Part shown: piece by piece, positions 63,383 through 64,000 of the stretch
How positions within the stretch are numbered: the stretch's first letter is position 1
How the letters are laid out: every line of letters begins with the position of its first letter
DNA from: CAIWHR01 sp963726775
Lineage (GTDB): Bacteria > Pseudomonadota > Gammaproteobacteria > Burkholderiales > Casimicrobiaceae
Length of the DNA stretch: 64,000 nucleotides
Direction: 5' to 3'
Assembly (NCBI GenBank): GCA_963726775.1
Contig: CAVSDL010000009.1
Coordinates: forward strand, 779,356 to 843,355
Program-made: the position numbers and the translations under genes
The notes under the pieces: generated by a model
What the model saw: the letters and a program-made list of their open reading frames with translations, nothing else
Told to the model about the DNA's origin: nothing
The model's database searches: none

Positions 63383-63411
63383 ATTATAAACTCTGGGGCG
63401 CCCTGTTGCAA
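63383..63411 (-). promoter_or_regulatory. rRNA operon P1 promoter
   Basis: Minus strand -35 TTGCAA (63406-63411), a 17-bp spacer, then a consensus -10 TATAAT (63383-63388), followed by GCGCC in the discriminator region, as in growth-regulated rRNA promoters. Confidence 0.85.
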
Positions 63412-63429
63412 GCTGCCGGGACCTCGCAC

Positions 63430-63800
63430 GACGATGCTACGCCCCTCCGGCGCACGGCGAAGGGCCTGGTTCGGCGTGGTGGTCGGTCCGCGCGGTCACG
63501 CCTCGGCTGACTTGGGATATTTCCACTTTCGGCCAGCGTCGCGCTGTAGCTCCAGGCAATCTCGGCAAAAAGGGCGTAAAGATTGCGGTAGCATTGCTTT
63601 GGAATCGCGACGCACTCGGACCCGCTTCTCGTGGGATAAACCGCGCAGGATTGTCGGACGCCAGATTCCGACGCCAGCGCCGTACGAAAATACGCAATCC
63701 TGCGCAACGCGTCGCCAATCGCACGGAGCACGGGCAGCGGCAGCCACGACAGCAACTTGAAGATGACTCGCAAGGACGCGATACCTTCGACGTGCGCCAA
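63430..63800 (-). pseudogene. decayed lysophospholipid (LpxL/HtrB-like) acyltransferase N-terminal part
   Basis: Homology appears in alternating frames: FKLLSWLPLPVLRAIGDALRR in one, RRWRRNLASDNPARF in the next, then SECVAIPKQCYRNLYALFAEIAWSY back in the first, and RWPKVEI again shifted. This is the first third of a lipid A acyltransferase-type protein with at least three frameshifts. The C-terminal two-thirds, including the catalytic HxxxxD region, is missing and replaced by the rRNA promoter. A dead relic. Confidence 0.65.
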
Positions 63801-64000
63801 CCGACCGCGGAAAAGGGCGTGGGCTTAGCCGAATTCGAGATTACCGGCATTCGCGCGGAGGCGGCCCTTGCGCCGCAGGCTCTGCCGTCGGTCACGCCCG
63901 GCGTTTCGCTGTGGTGGGCCGTCCTCGACTGTCCGAAAAACGAAATCGCGCATCTCGCCACGTGGCTATCGCCCGCCGAGCACGCCCGCGCCCTGCGCTT
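63792..64000 (+). CDS. 4'-phosphopantetheinyl transferase, N-terminal part (3' end outside window)
   Basis: Open to the window end. The stretch SLWWAVLDCPKNEIAHLATWLSPAEHARALRF is the usual N-terminal segment of Sfp-type phosphopantetheinyl transferases, which activate acyl-carrier proteins. The start is uncertain: GTG 63792 or GTG 63819. The magnesium-binding and catalytic motifs lie outside the window. Divergent from the acyltransferase remnant. Confidence 0.6.
   Translation, partial: MRQPTAEKGVGLAEFEITGIRAEAALAPQALPSVTPGVSLWWAVLDCPKNEIAHLATWLSPAEHARALR

Overview
The window is high-GC DNA, and its gene content and gene order look like a betaproteobacterium of Burkholderiales type. The evidence is a 16S-tRNA-Ile-tRNA-Ala-23S-5S rRNA operon, the rimP-nusA-infB-rbfA-truB-rpsO-pnp block, an fmdB-DUF502-aspS-nudB block, and abundant c-di-GMP and PAS signalling. 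The taxonomic call is inference; no database comparison was possible.

Layout. 1-6.0 kb: 3' end of an acyl-CoA dehydrogenase, two Gfo/Idh/MocA oxidoreductases, an SDR, a LacI-family regulator, an unrecognised protein and a MaoC-like dehydratase. Two matching 14-bp LacI-type palindromes lie in front of the regulator and in front of the second oxidoreductase. 6.2-20.1 kb: an integration hot spot. An intact tRNA-Asn (minus strand, 20039-20114) is accompanied by two 51-52 bp copies of its 3' part at 16816 and 6535, with an integrase remnant beside the outer copy. The outer segment (6.6-16.8 kb) carries a D-amino-acid/peptide module: RidA, a five-gene peptide ABC importer, a D-threonine aldolase/D-amino-acid deaminase-like PLP enzyme (frameshifted), an RpiR regulator and an N-acyl-D-amino-acid deacylase. 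Two HexR-like palindromes sit in the divergent promoter region. The inner segment (16.9-20.0 kb) carries a DUF302 protein, a hydrolase remnant and a transmembrane Ser/Thr kinase.

20.1-36.9 kb: a FIST sensor plus PAS-GGDEF-EAL pair, pgsA, uvrC, a family 5 uracil-DNA glycosylase, an alpha/beta hydrolase, a seven-PAS GGDEF-EAL protein, a truncated beta/gamma-crystallin, a CoA-binding protein, metY, dsbB and a frameshifted adenylate cyclase/TPR protein. 37-47.5 kb: SDR dehydrogenase, stomatin-like/NfeD pair, fmdB-DUF502-aspS, a barnase-barstar pair inserted before nudB, fumC and two TPR proteins. 47.6-56.6 kb: the translation/RNA-metabolism supercluster, read on the minus strand from rimP to pnp, with an intrinsic terminator in the rimP leader.

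57.0-63.4 kb: one rRNA operon on the minus strand with a consensus P1 promoter and two boxA sites. Its 23S gene is interrupted twice by intervening sequences, in helices 25 and 45. The larger one encodes a four-helix-bundle (S23-type) protein; the smaller looks like an ORF-less derivative with the same terminal repeats. Related inverted-repeat arms lie in the rRNA spacers. The window ends with a decayed acyltransferase gene and the start of a 4'-phosphopantetheinyl transferase.

The strongest leads are the tandem tRNA-Asn islands, the related coding and non-coding 23S intervening sequences, the two regulator-operator pairs, and the barnase-barstar insertion.
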